Counted from the stretch's first letter, positions 1-8,753 are shown. The stretch: 64,000 nucleotides of DNA from Stakelama pacifica (GCF_004361835.1 NZ_SNWD01000004.1:1-64000); one strand, 5' to 3'. Translations and numbers: made by a program. Notes: a model not told the origin generated them from the sequence alone.

Positions 1-7
1 ACACCCG

Positions 8-1825
8 CTACGATCGCTGCGCCCACACGTTCATGTCAGCTATCTGCATCGCCGCAACCGTCATCTTCTGGCTGCCGCAATGAGTCCTGAGCCTAACATA
101 AGGAAATCGCACCCGTCTCCATTCCGCGCCAGTCGCGCGCTTCAAGAAGCCCTCACGGTTCGAAAGTTGCATAATCTCGCTGGCGAGTGTCACTTCCTCG
201 ACCGTTCGCTTGCTCTGCATCGACATCGAGCGAGAAGCGTACCGGCCGCGGGTCCTCGATCGGCTGATATCGTCGCGCTCCACTTCGCGGCTGCCGATCA
301 GGTCGGAGGCAAGTTCGGCCGTGCCGCCGCCCTCGCTGAGGCCGGAGCGGAGAAGCAGCAGGTTTCCGCAATTCTCGATAATTGTGTGCGCCCCCTCACC
401 ATAGACCGCCTTGACTTGCGCAGATGACTGAAAGCCGATCGCGACACAGCCGCCGAATTTTCGGAGACGTGCCTGAGCGTCCTTCAGGCCTTCGATCCGA
501 CCGAGCGCATCCAGTTCGTCGATGTGGAACCAGATTCGGCGATCCCGATCGGGCGGCAACGATAAGGTTTCAAGGATGGCGATATTCATCCAGCACGAAA
601 TGAGCCCGCGCAGTGCCGCGACCTGATTGGCCGTATAGGGGAGCCAGAGCGACCCCGCGCCGGATCGGACCCATTGCCTGATCGAGAAGGGTTCGCCATC
701 GAGTGCGATGATGAAGCGCAGGTTCCCAATCGCCGGCGCCAATGTGCCGAGGATGCTGGCGAGCATCTTCTCGCCACCTGGCTCGAAATAGCGCGCCGCG
801 GCTGTGCCTTGGCACAGGAGCTTGAGCTCAGCGACGGACCCTGACGCTAGCATGGTGATGAGGTCGCTGGTCGTGCCGAGCCCAAGCCGTCCAAAATTCT
901 CCAGTGCTGCCGCGAGCAATTGCTGAGCATAGGTGATCCATTGATCGTGCTCGCCGATACCGAGGTGCGGCAGCACGGACTGAGCGAGAAACGCATAGTC
1001 TCCCGGGCGCTCGATCTCGGCGAGCAGGTCCCAACGCGCGCAGCGACGATCGAAGGGGTTGAGTATGACGTCGCCGGCTTCGAAGAAGGCACTCATCGCG
1101 GCGCCGTCCGGATCGGCCACGACCTGACGATCGCCGCGTCGGATCGCATCCGCCATCAGGGCACGCAACGCCGTCGACTTGCCGGAGCCGGTCGCGCCGA
1201 TCGCCGCGACATGCATGGTTTCGTCCTCCCGCGACAGCGGAACCCCCGCCAAGGTGACCCCGCCCGTCAGGCGGGCCTTGAGTCGACCGCCACGCTGTCC
1301 GGTGAAGACGCCCAGGCGGGTGCCGCGCAGATGGGTAACCTTGCGCGGGCTGGCGGCAAGACGGGCTGCGATCGCGCCGCCCAAGAAACCGAAAGCCGCG
1401 GGCATCACCACTGCAAGCGGCCAGCTGTCGGCTCGAAAACTGGTGTAGAGCGAAAACCCAAGCGCGCTGCCGCCGAGCCAACCGAACGGAGCATAAACGA
1501 GCGGCCAGAAAGTCCGGCGATCGACGCATTGGACGATGGCCGCCGCGACCGTGCCCGGGAATGCGGCGAGCGCGAACCACAGATGATAGCCATGGAGTGC
1601 GAGCCAGGCCCAGCGTTGTTCCAGCCAGGGTTCTAAAGCGTGACGATGCGCCCAATGCTCGCGCACGAGATCGGCGAACGCGAAGCGACCGTCGAGTGGA
1701 ATGAGCAGCCGCACGAGCGGCCAGCACATGGCGACCGCAGCGATGGCAGAGAGGAAGGCGATCTGCTGGACGACCGGTTCGGAACCGCCGCCGCGACCGC
1801 CGCCGCTGCTACCGGGCGTGTTCAT
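8..1825 (-). CDS. traD: Type IV secretion coupling ATPase (TraD/TrwB/VirD4-type)
   Basis: 605 aa, complete. It would link the relaxosome to the transfer channel and pump DNA using ATP. Four hydrophobic segments lie in the first 155 residues (about 22-42, 80-100, 107-128, 135-156). They are followed by a Walker A motif GATGSGKST at residues 210-218 and a Walker B-like segment IWFHIDELDALG near residue 430, the layout of inner-membrane T4CPs. The start codon overlaps the stop of the upstream relaxase gene by 4 bases (ATGA), so the two are probably translationally coupled. This protein is TraD/TrwB-like rather than the TraG type usual in Ti plasmids, although the relaxase and traC/traD resemble Ti genes. 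The gene symbol is by analogy. Confidence 0.9.
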   Translation of the reverse strand: MNTPGSSGGGRGGGSEPVVQQIAFLSAIAAVAMCWPLVRLLIPLDGRFAFADLVREHWAHRHALEPWLEQRWAWLALHGYHLWFALAAFPGTVAAAIVQCVDRRTFWPLVYAPFGWLGGSALGFSLYTSFRADSWPLAVVMPAAFGFLGGAIAARLAASPRKVTHLRGTRLGVFTGQRGGRLKARLTGGVTLAGVPLSREDETMHVAAIGATGSGKSTALRALMADAIRRGDRQVVADPDGAAMSAFFEAGDVILNPFDRRCARWDLLAEIERPGDYAFLAQSVLPHLGIGEHDQWITYAQQLLAAALENFGRLGLGTTSDLITMLASGSVAELKLLCQGTAAARYFEPGGEKMLASILGTLAPAIGNLRFIIALDGEPFSIRQWVRSGAGSLWLPYTANQVAALRGLISCWMNIAILETLSLPPDRDRRIWFHIDELDALGRIEGLKDAQARLRKFGGCVAIGFQSSAQVKAVYGEGAHTIIENCGNLLLLRSGLSEGGGTAELASDLIGSREVERDDISRSRTRGRYASRSMSMQSKRTVEEVTLASEIMQLSNREGFLKRATGAEWRRVRFPYVRLRTHCGSQKMTVAAMQIADMNVWAQRS

Positions 1826-4458
1826 CGCTCCGCCCCGTAATCCTTATCGCGCGAGGCGACGGGCGCCTTCTTCGCGGCTGCCAGCGCTTCGCGCATCGCT
1901 TCCGGCGTCTGGCGGGGCGCTGCATTGCGTGCCGCCATCATCGCGCGGAGCGCCTTCGCCTGGTCGCTGTTCGCAGGATCGGCGCTGCGTCCTGACTCAG
2001 CGGTCTTGGCCCGGGACGCGGCTTGGGCGCGTGCGTCGACCTGGTCCCTCCCGGGATGCCGGCCGCCGCCGGCTTCCTGGGAGCCCACCGCGACGGACGT
2101 GTCGCGCGTCGGTGCCTGTGCGGGAGTGTGCTCCTCGGCTCGACCGAACACGCGGGAAACGAGAGCTGCCAGTCGGCGGGGCTGTTCGCGCGGCGCTGTC
2201 GGTCCCGGATCGGCTGGCGCCCGCGCAACGGCCGTGGGTTGCGGACGGGTCGGCGACGGTGGAGCCGCTCGATCGTAATCAAGCGCCATATCCTTCGGCC
2301 GTTCACGCGCCAGCGTTCTGCGGAGCGCCGCCTCATCGGCGAAATCGTCCCGCCCATAGTGAAGCACGGTGCTTGTCCGATGGCGGCTGAGCGCAACGTA
2401 AGAAGAATGCCCATCCAGGCCGGGCGTCGCCAGCACATGGGTGCGGTCGATGGTCATCCCCTGCGTTTTGTGAACGGTAGCAGCATAGCCATGATCGACA
2501 TGTGCGTAGGTCTTGAGATCGACACTGATCCGGCGGCCGTCGTCGAGCCGTACCGAGAGATTGTCCGGCGCGGCCTTCTCAATGGTGCCGAGCGTGCCGT
2601 TCTTCACACCGAGGTCGCGCTCGTTCTTGAGGAAGAGGATTCGGTCATTGTCGGCAAACTCCCGTAGTCCGCGCTCGGTGCGGATCGCCAAGTCTGTCCC
2701 GAGTTCGCCCTGCGCATGGAGCCGGTCGCGCGCCGCACGATTGAGCATCTGAACCTCCTGGTTGGTATGGGTGAGAATGATGCGCGAGGCGGCGGGCGCA
2801 TCGCGGCGCTCCGCATCCCAGCGATCGATGAGCGCCGCGCGGGCGACGTCGCGCGTATCGGCGGCATGGACCATGCCCGCCTGGTTGTAGGCCGCCAGCG
2901 CCTCGCCGGTTCGACCAGTCGCGAAATTCCGGGTCGCCTCGCGCATCCATTCGGCAGTCTGCCGACGCACCTCCCCGATCTCGGCGGCGCCATGGCGCTC
3001 GGCGAGCAGACGAAATGCCGCGCCCGCTTCGATCGCCTGCAATTGCTGCGCATCGCCGACCATGACGACTTTGGCGCCAGCGCCCGCGGCCTCTGCGAGC
3101 ACGCGCTGAAGCTGCCGCGTGCCGATCATCCCTGCCTCGTCGACCACCAGCACATCGCGTGGCGTGAGCCGATCGCGGTCGCGCGCCCAGCCATGTTCGA
3201 GGCTGGCGATGGTGCGCGACGCGATGCCCGATCCGCCTTCGAGATTTTCGGCGGCGATGCCCGACAGCGCCGCGCCGCGCACGGTGTAGCCGGTCGCTTC
3301 CCACGCTTCGCGCGCGACGCCCAACATCGCTGACTTGCCGGCACCAGCGTAGCCCACGACGAGAGCGAGACCGGGCTTACGCAACACATGATCGAGCGCG
3401 GCGCGCTGTTCGGCACCGAGTTGCATGCCGCGCGCCTCGGCGGCGTCAACGGCGCGGCCGAGATCCGCGCGCGATACACTATGACCTCGCATCTGCGCGA
3501 GATGCTCGGCGTCGCGCACCAGCACCTGTTCCGCACTCAACATGCTGGTGGTGGTGAAGCGCTCCGCGCCATGACCGTCGTGTCCAAGCGCGAGCACCGT
3601 TTCATGATGGCGCATGGCGTCGAGCACGCGATCGAACTGTTCCTGTCCGTCGGAATGGCGATGCGCGAACATCGCCAGGTCGCGCACGGTGAACGTCGCT
3701 TGCTGCCGCGTCAGCGTTTCGAGTCCGACGCGCGGATCGGCGATGATTGCCGCACCATTGTCGCGTGCAATTGCGCGATGGTCCTGGGCGCGTTCGGCGT
3801 CCTCGCCTTTCGCTTCGCGGCGAGCGCCCGCGGCACCGATCTTGTGCTGCGGCTCTAGCTCGATGCCCTGCGCGTCATAGCTACGGTGATCGATCCGCAC
3901 TTCGATCCCGAGCTGCGACAGGCGATCGTTGACGTGGCGCGCCCAATTCTCGCGCCAGCTCTGCAGCAACGCCGTGGCGTTCCACTCGCGCACCTTCGGC
4001 CCGAACCCGTCCGGGCCGACCTCGCGCATGGTCAGCATGACATGCGCGTGCGGCTTGGCCTCGCCATCAGGGCCGATGTCCCAATGGACGTTGAGATCGG
4101 CGACCATGCCGCGCCCGACGAATTCTCGGGCGACGAATTCTCGGGCCAGCGCAACACCTTGGTCCCGCGTCATCTCGCGTGGGATCGCGAATTCCACTTC
4201 GCGGGCGAACTGTGCGTCCTTGCGCTTTTCGGTCGCCTCGACCTCATTCCACAGCGTTTCACGGTCGCGGAGGCGCTCGGGCGCGCCTTCGGGCAACATC
4301 ACCTCGGAATGGACGACGCCAGCCTTGTTGGTGAAGTCGTGATGTCGGCCGAGCCGCTCGTCATGGAGGCGCGATGCCGAGCGATAGGCAGCGGACGCCA
4401 CCGCGCTGCGGCCCGTGCCGCGTCCCATGATCTTGGCCGAGAAGTGATAGATCGCCAT
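1822..4458 (-). CDS. traA: Conjugative relaxase with RecD-like helicase (MobA/TraA, MOBQ type)
   Basis: 878 aa. It would nick oriT, attach to the 5' end and unwind the transferred strand. The N-terminal MobA/MobL domain has conserved tyrosines (Y4, Y25) and the metal-binding histidine set H125...H137-A-H139 (KPHAHVMLTM). The helicase half shows Walker A GYAGAGKS near residue 375, Walker B LVVDEAGMIG near 435 and a C-terminal UvrD-like block with TVHKTQGMT and YVALSRHR near 690-720. The last 150 residues are low-complexity and basic. A perfect 15-bp tandem duplication (4116-4130 and 4131-4145) repeats residues AREFV at 105-114. The gene diverges from traC across the putative oriT and runs directly into the coupling protein gene. 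TraA is the Ti-plasmid name. Confidence 0.92.
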   Translation of the reverse strand: MAIYHFSAKIMGRGTGRSAVASAAYRSASRLHDERLGRHHDFTNKAGVVHSEVMLPEGAPERLRDRETLWNEVEATEKRKDAQFAREVEFAIPREMTRDQGVALAREFVAREFVGRGMVADLNVHWDIGPDGEAKPHAHVMLTMREVGPDGFGPKVREWNATALLQSWRENWARHVNDRLSQLGIEVRIDHRSYDAQGIELEPQHKIGAAGARREAKGEDAERAQDHRAIARDNGAAIIADPRVGLETLTRQQATFTVRDLAMFAHRHSDGQEQFDRVLDAMRHHETVLALGHDGHGAERFTTTSMLSAEQVLVRDAEHLAQMRGHSVSRADLGRAVDAAEARGMQLGAEQRAALDHVLRKPGLALVVGYAGAGKSAMLGVAREAWEATGYTVRGAALSGIAAENLEGGSGIASRTIASLEHGWARDRDRLTPRDVLVVDEAGMIGTRQLQRVLAEAAGAGAKVVMVGDAQQLQAIEAGAAFRLLAERHGAAEIGEVRRQTAEWMREATRNFATGRTGEALAAYNQAGMVHAADTRDVARAALIDRWDAERRDAPAASRIILTHTNQEVQMLNRAARDRLHAQGELGTDLAIRTERGLREFADNDRILFLKNERDLGVKNGTLGTIEKAAPDNLSVRLDDGRRISVDLKTYAHVDHGYAATVHKTQGMTIDRTHVLATPGLDGHSSYVALSRHRTSTVLHYGRDDFADEAALRRTLARERPKDMALDYDRAAPPSPTRPQPTAVARAPADPGPTAPREQPRRLAALVSRVFGRAEEHTPAQAPTRDTSVAVGSQEAGGGRHPGRDQVDARAQAASRAKTAESGRSADPANSDQAKALRAMMAARNAAPRQTPEAMREALAAAKKAPVASRDKDYGAER
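4116..4145. repeat. 15-bp perfect tandem duplication inside the relaxase gene
   Basis: The unit CGACGAATTCTCGGG occurs twice in direct succession (4116-4130, 4131-4145). It keeps the reading frame and doubles residues AREFV just before the metal-binding histidines. It looks like a slippage or micro-duplication event. Confidence 0.85.
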
Positions 4459-4611
4459 CGCGGCAACCCATTTACGCCTGAACCCGCGACGTCGGTACGA
4501 CGTATAAGCGCGCTCTCCTACGCTAGAGCGCTCCGGAGAGATTTGATCCGTTGAATAGGGGCTGGTCAGACCCAGCTAGGCCGCATCGACACGACAAATG
4601 GAGATGTGACG
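4459..4611. promoter_or_regulatory. oriT: Putative origin of transfer (oriT), Ti/RSF1010-like
   Basis: 153-bp gap between the divergent relaxase and traC genes, which is where oriT lies in Ti-type plasmids. On the minus strand, 4515-4485 contains GCGCTTATACGTCG followed by a GTA-spaced repeat. This resembles the Ti-plasmid nic region as I recall it (GGCGCAATTATACGTCGC). The core includes a perfect inverted repeat ACGTCG-GTA-CGACGT (4489-4503). A palindrome GAGCGCTC (4526-4533) and an inverted repeat GCTGG-N6-CCAGC (4561-4576) lie on the traC side. The gap also holds both divergent promoters. The nick position is not assigned. Confidence 0.75.
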
Positions 4612-4917
4612 ATGCGAAAGGTACGGGATTTCGACGCCGAGCTGAAGGCGCTCAATGATCGGGCGAAGCTGCTCAAACAACGCAAGATCCAACAATTCGG
4701 CGAACTGATCGAAGCGACCGGCGCTGATGTGCTCGAGCCCGATTTGCTTGCCGGCGCCCTGCTGGCGGTAGTGGCGGAGACGGACAAGGCGGTCATGACG
4801 AAGTGGAGCGCGCGGGGAGCGCAATTCTTTCGCGACACGAGCCGGCGATCCTCGCGCCGCGCTGGTGGCAATAGCGCAAGCGGCAAGGCGGCTGAAGCAG
4901 GCACGGAACCGGCTTGA
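4612..4917 (+). CDS. traC: Conjugal transfer protein TraC (Ti-type relaxosome accessory)
   Basis: 101 aa. Small charged protein whose first 55 residues (helical, then IEATGADVLEPDLLAGALLA) match the TraC family that sits beside oriT in Ti-like plasmids and is thought to assist relaxosome assembly. The ATG at 4612 is preferred over the GTG at 4606 because GGAG at 4600-4603 is 8 bases upstream of it. The C-terminal 35 residues are rich in Ser, Arg and Ala. The next gene, traD, overlaps its 3' end by about 50 bases in another frame. Confidence 0.8.
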   Translation: MRKVRDFDAELKALNDRAKLLKQRKIQQFGELIEATGADVLEPDLLAGALLAVVAETDKAVMTKWSARGAQFFRDTSRRSSRRAGGNSASGKAAEAGTEPA

Positions 4918-5218
4918 TGCGGCGCGGGCAAGGATCGACACGCGAGCATGGGTGATGGCCAGGCGCGAACGCACCAAACATCTCATCGAGCTCGGCGGCC
5001 TCGTGCAGAAAGCTGGTCTCGTCGGCCTCACGGACGATGACCGGGCATTGCTGTACGGCGCCTTCCTTGATCTCGCGATCCGCCTCCAGGGCGATGACGG
5101 GGCGCAATCGAAGCTGCTGTACCGGCGACGCGGTGCCCGAGCGTTCGCGACCGAGGCGGACGAAACCGCACAGGCGAAATTGCGCGGGCCGGACGGCGCG
5201 CAGGAGGACGAAAGATAA
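4865..5218 (+). CDS. traD: Conjugal transfer protein TraD (small Ti-type)
   Basis: 117 aa from a GTG start. It contains the family core RTKHLIELGGLVQKAGL followed by a short helical segment, matching the small Ti-plasmid TraD family, whose exact role in transfer is unclear. It is unrelated to the large coupling ATPase at 8-1825 despite the shared name. The start is uncertain: GTG 4865 overlaps traC by 53 bases, and ATG 4955 would leave an 87-aa protein that still contains the core. The basic N-terminal helix of the long form fits the family, so it is kept. traC and traD form one operon reading away from oriT. Confidence 0.75.
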   Translation: MAIAQAARRLKQARNRLDAARARIDTRAWVMARRERTKHLIELGGLVQKAGLVGLTDDDRALLYGAFLDLAIRLQGDDGAQSKLLYRRRGARAFATEADETAQAKLRGPDGAQEDER

Positions 5219-5295
5219 TCTTCAAGAGCGTCCGCGCATTGGGGACCGGTGACCGCCTTCGCGTGGAGCGCGATCGCAGAGCGCACGATACGAAC

Positions 5296-6216
5296 TCAGC
5301 TGTCGAACAGCGGCGGGCGCGGTGCCGGCCAGTCGCCCGTTGCCATCGGTGCGGCAAAGTCGCGGTTGCTGAAGCGGCGCACGGTCGAAGCGGCAATGAA
5401 CTGGACGCCGAGCGCGAGCCGCACGACGTCGAGCCGGGTGAGACCAGCGGGCTTATAGCGACTGCCGACATAATGCGGCATGCGCGCCACGATCTGAGCG
5501 ATCAGAAGATCGTCACGATGAGGCGTTTCCGCCGCAAGCCGGCTGCTGAGCTTCACGAGATCGTGTCCCTCTGCACCCTTCTTGCCGAAGCTGTTCGGGC
5601 CGGCGCCATTCCGCACCAGCGCGGCTTTTATCGACAGCTCGGCGACGAGGCAGATCGGCTGCAGAACCGAATCGACGCTGAAGGTCGTGGGAAGGTTGTT
5701 GGCGGCATCCGCCAGATTGGAGGTCGCCATCTTCCATAATTCGAGATCGGCACCATTGCCGCCACGAATATCGTCAAGCCCGTAGGTCAGATCGAGCAGA
5801 TCGGCGAAAGCGAACGCCGTCCCGGCGGCCATCCGCTCGTCCTCACGGCACCACGACCACCATGCCTCTTTGCTCGGAAAGCCCGACACGCTCCATGGTT
5901 CGAGCGTCTGCTGTCCGAACACGACCGGCACCGTAACCTTGCGGACCTGATCGACGACGGCTGCCAGGCCGATGCCCACGCCGGGCCAGGAATCGTCCAC
6001 CTCCGGCATCATGGCGCGATACGCGCTCATTATCTTCTGCACTTCAGGGTTCCCGCCGACGCCCATTGAGAAGGCAGAACCGAGGATTTCAGTGGCCGCC
6101 CGGAACGGCCGCTGGTGCATATGCACGCCCTCTTTCGCATATTTGAGGTCGAGCGCGCGCAAGGTGTCGAGAGTCCATTTTGTCATGGGCGCAGCAGATA
6201 GCCTGGCCGGCGTCAT
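5296..6216 (-). CDS. Unrecognised protein with a HEPN-like C-terminal half
   Basis: 306 aa. Starting at ATG 6216 its start overlaps the stop of the lytic transglycosylase gene (ATGA), so it is read as the last gene of the AlpA/traF/transglycosylase operon; an internal ATG at 6186 is an alternative. Residues about 190-235 (AELSIKAALV... then GHDLVKLSSRLA) resemble the helix pair seen in HEPN and related nucleotide-binding families, but I see no clear Rx4-6H RNase motif. No signal peptide or membrane segment. Function unknown; its place next to pilus or peptidoglycan genes suggests a role in the element. Confidence 0.65.
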   Translation of the reverse strand: MTPARLSAAPMTKWTLDTLRALDLKYAKEGVHMHQRPFRAATEILGSAFSMGVGGNPEVQKIMSAYRAMMPEVDDSWPGVGIGLAAVVDQVRKVTVPVVFGQQTLEPWSVSGFPSKEAWWSWCREDERMAAGTAFAFADLLDLTYGLDDIRGGNGADLELWKMATSNLADAANNLPTTFSVDSVLQPICLVAELSIKAALVRNGAGPNSFGKKGAEGHDLVKLSSRLAAETPHRDDLLIAQIVARMPHYVGSRYKPAGLTRLDVVRLALGVQFIAASTVRRFSNRDFAAPMATGDWPAPRPPLFDS

Positions 6217-6878
6217 CGTGCAGCAGCCGACTTGTCTTCAGCGTTGCGCAGCCGTGCGAGCGGAAACATCCGATCGCTGGCCGCGCGCTCGGCAACGGGA
6301 TCGATCCGGGGCGAACTTCCGGTTGGATCGGACGTGACGGCGCGTGCCAGGAACAGCTCGGCCTCCTGCCATCGCGGCGGGGCGATTGGCGCAGGTCCGC
6401 GCGTGACGGGCGATGCGATGCGCGCGGCGTAGGCGATCGTTTCTGCCGGCAACGGGGCGGAGCCCGCAACGTAGCGCTCGTAACGTCCCGGGCCGGCATT
6501 GTACGCCGCGATCGCACCGGCAGCGCCGTAGCGGTTTGTGAGCTCAGCGAGATACATGGCACCGCCGATCATGTTCATGCGCGCATCGAACGGATCGGGT
6601 CCGAGACGGTAGCGCGCGGTGAGATAGGCCCAGGTCGCGGGCATGATCTGCATGCAGCCCATCGCCCCTTTCGGCGATACGATCCGGGGATTGCCGCCCG
6701 ATTCCGCCATCATGACGCGCAGCACGACATCGATCGGCAAGCCTGATCGGTTGGCGGCTTCGGGCGCATGGAGCGCGCAACCATTGGTGGCTGACGATGC
6801 CGCCGGCTGCGCGACGACCGGGCATGTCGCCGCGAACAGCGCGACCGCGCAGCCGGCGTTCCTGAATCGCGCGCTCAT
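6213..6878 (-). CDS. Lytic transglycosylase (SLT/VirB1-like)
   Basis: 221 aa. It would cut peptidoglycan to let the transfer apparatus through the wall. The N-terminus is a signal peptide (MSARFRNAGCAVALFAATCP, probable cleavage after VAQ). The SLT domain carries the catalytic Glu in AESGGNPRIVSPKGAMGCMQ, then MPATW and AYNAGPGRYERY. The ATG at 6878 is chosen over upstream starts because it yields the signal peptide and overlaps the traF stop (ATGA). It is also coupled to the following HEPN-like gene. Confidence 0.88.
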   Translation of the reverse strand: MSARFRNAGCAVALFAATCPVVAQPAASSATNGCALHAPEAANRSGLPIDVVLRVMMAESGGNPRIVSPKGAMGCMQIMPATWAYLTARYRLGPDPFDARMNMIGGAMYLAELTNRYGAAGAIAAYNAGPGRYERYVAGSAPLPAETIAYAARIASPVTRGPAPIAPPRWQEAELFLARAVTSDPTGSSPRIDPVAERAASDRMFPLARLRNAEDKSAAAR

Positions 6879-7444
6879 GACCAGGTCCAGATCGGGGTCG
6901 CGATACCGAGTACCTGGTGCCGGTCGACCGGACCAAAGTAGCGGCTGTCGAACGAGTCCCGGTGTACTGGCGCGATCAGGAACAGCTGGTCGGGCTTCAG
7001 TCGACGGCAGCCCGACCACGATGGCAGGGGACGGCCGGCGCGATCGCGCGGCAGCGCGGAGGTAGTCGTCCACCCGTTGACGGTCACGCGCAGGCCAAGA
7101 CGGCAGATGGTCGCGCCGCCCGTCGCCGCGATGGGCTTCAGCAACGGGACATTCGCCTCGACATAGCGGCGCCCCGCCAGGAAGCGCGCGAGCGTGGGCG
7201 ACGGGCGCACCGCGACCATGTCGCCGACGCGCAATGCGGGTGCCGGGTCAATGCGATAGAGGCCGAGCGGCACGCTCGCCGACGCGTTCCAGATGAGACG
7301 CACAGGCGGATGGTGGATCGTCGGCAGAAGCAGGCCGGCAAGCGCGGCCGTACCGGTGGCGATCAGGCGGAGCCGGTTGGAGAAGTGTCGCAACTGGCGA
7401 TCAGGCGCGCTCGGTTGCGGCGAAAGGTGCGGAGCGTTGGCCAT
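6875..7444 (-). CDS. traF: Conjugative transfer signal peptidase TraF (S26 family)
   Basis: 189 aa. S26 serine peptidases of this type mature or cyclise the conjugative pilin. A single transmembrane helix (LIATGTAALAGLLLP, about residues 28-45) is followed by the catalytic serine region SASVPLGLYRI and the general-base lysine region VPLLKPIAATGG. The C-terminal DSRYFGPVDRHQVLG box is typical. ATG 7444 shares its A with the stop of the AlpA-like gene (TGATG), so translation is coupled. Confidence 0.88.
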   Translation of the reverse strand: MANAPHLSPQPSAPDRQLRHFSNRLRLIATGTAALAGLLLPTIHHPPVRLIWNASASVPLGLYRIDPAPALRVGDMVAVRPSPTLARFLAGRRYVEANVPLLKPIAATGGATICRLGLRVTVNGWTTTSALPRDRAGRPLPSWSGCRRLKPDQLFLIAPVHRDSFDSRYFGPVDRHQVLGIATPIWTWS

Positions 7445-7707
7445 CACCCGTGCTCCGGCGTCTGGTCGGGGCGGCGCACGGCCGGGAGGACAGAACCGTT
7501 GTTCGGGTCCGACGTCGATGCGCACGCGCCGCGATCGGCCCAGGCGCGTAATTCCTCGAGCTTGTAAACGACGCGCCCGCCGATTTTCCGGTAAGCGGGG
7601 CCGGTGCCGTAGGTCCGGTGTTTTTCGAGCGTGCGCGCCGACAGGCCAACATAATGGGCGGCCTCCTTGGTACGCAGATAGCGTGTGTCCTTGATGATGT
7701 CGGGCAT
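7444..7707 (-). CDS. AlpA/excisionase-like helix-turn-helix protein
   Basis: 87 aa. The N-terminal 55 residues fit the MerR-like HTH of AlpA/Xis proteins (LRTKEAAHYVGLSARTLEKH ... YRKIGGRVVYKLEELRAWAD). Such proteins bind DNA and act as excision factors or operon regulators. First gene of a coupled operon with traF, the transglycosylase and a HEPN-like gene. A nested hairpin lies directly against its start codon (7708-7766). Confidence 0.85.
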   Translation of the reverse strand: MPDIIKDTRYLRTKEAAHYVGLSARTLEKHRTYGTGPAYRKIGGRVVYKLEELRAWADRGACASTSDPNNGSVLPAVRRPDQTPEHG

Positions 7708-7766
7708 GACCGGGCTCCTGTGGGGCGAGAAGCGAGGCGCGTGCCAAGCGCCTCGCGAACCCGGTC
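7708..7766 (-). promoter_or_regulatory. Nested hairpin leader abutting the AlpA-like start codon
   Basis: On the minus-strand transcript an outer stem GACCGGG/CCCGGTC (7760-7766 with 7708-7714) encloses a 9-bp stem GCGAGGCGC/GCGCCTCGC (7748-7756 with 7732-7740). The outer 3' arm ends at the base before the ATG, and the AGGAG ribosome site sits in the internal loop. Likely a translational control element; inferred from sequence only. Confidence 0.6.
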
Positions 7767-7846
7767 ATCATCGGCGACGAAAGAAGGCCCGTGGTGGCCG
7801 GAACGAGGGGGCATGAATTCCGACCACATCAGACCACCAGCGGCTG

Positions 7847-8681
7847 CTAGGACGGTGGACGTGATCCAAGCAGCAGACGATAGCCACCAGCGATCATCTG
7901 GGCCGCGGCATCGGCAAGGCGCCGCAGATCGGAGCGTTCCGAGCTCGATCGCCAGTCTCCTGGCGGCTGATCAAGGACCAGCCCGCCGATGTCGCGCAAG
8001 CTCGCACCGTCCTGCGCCAGGTCATGGACATAGAGCATCGCCGCGTGGCGGTGCGCCTGCGCGAAAGGTGCGGCGCGGACGGGAACACCATGGCCGATTG
8101 AACGGCGGAAGGTCGCCGCGGCCTGGATGCGGGTCGCGTGTCTCGTGTCGGGGTGGAGATAGATGCCGAAGCTGCCGCCCGTCGCGGGCGCGAGGCCCGA
8201 GGGAAGCCAGAGCTGCAATTCGGGCGATCCTCGGCGGCGGATCAGCAGGTGCGTCCCTCCCGGCGAGCCGATCCGGATCACGCGCTCGCCCCAGCGTTCG
8301 AAAAAGAAACGGAGATCGCCGATCGCCGTTGCCCATGGCACCGGCCGCACGATCGTCAGAACGGACGTATCAACTTCCGGACTCCAGGCGATCGGCGGCG
8401 CGTCGACTGCCGGCGTGTCGGGATCGGACGCGAAAGGTGAGGCCCCAATGGGACCACCTCCCTGCCAAGGGATGCTTTGAAATATTCAGAATCCTGCGCG
8501 CGGACCGGCGCATCACCGCTTGGGTACCCGTGCGCGCGCGCGGCGCTGACGGGTTGCCGGAGCGCCAGATATCGCGGAAGTCCGGATTGCGACGCAGCCA
8601 TTCCCAAGCGAAGCCGCGCGCGTCCAATGCGGTCAGAGCCTGATATTCAGCGGGTAAGCGTAAGCGGTTATATCCTGGCAT
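7847..8681 (-). pseudogene. DUF6499/DUF2285 protein gene broken by a +1 frameshift
   Basis: The N-terminal part (from ATG 8681, with GAGGAG upstream) codes for the small domain ARGFAWEWLRRNPDFRDIW. The C-terminal part, in another frame, codes for the DUF2285 domain (GERVIRIGSPGGTHLLIRRR ... HDLAQDGASLRDIGGLVLDQ). Around 8433-8436 the minus-strand reading LTF runs out of frame at a TTT. Removing one T rejoins LTF to ASDPDTPAVDAPPIAWSPEV, which is what the family normally has. In such elements this protein is usually a single chain of about 250-280 aa. Either a real inactivating mutation or a homopolymer sequencing error. Confidence 0.8.
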
Positions 8682-8753
8682 CGTGAAACTCCTCGATGCC
8701 CCCTGCGGGAATAACCTAAGTTGCGAATGCTGCACTGCGCAACGACGCGCCAG

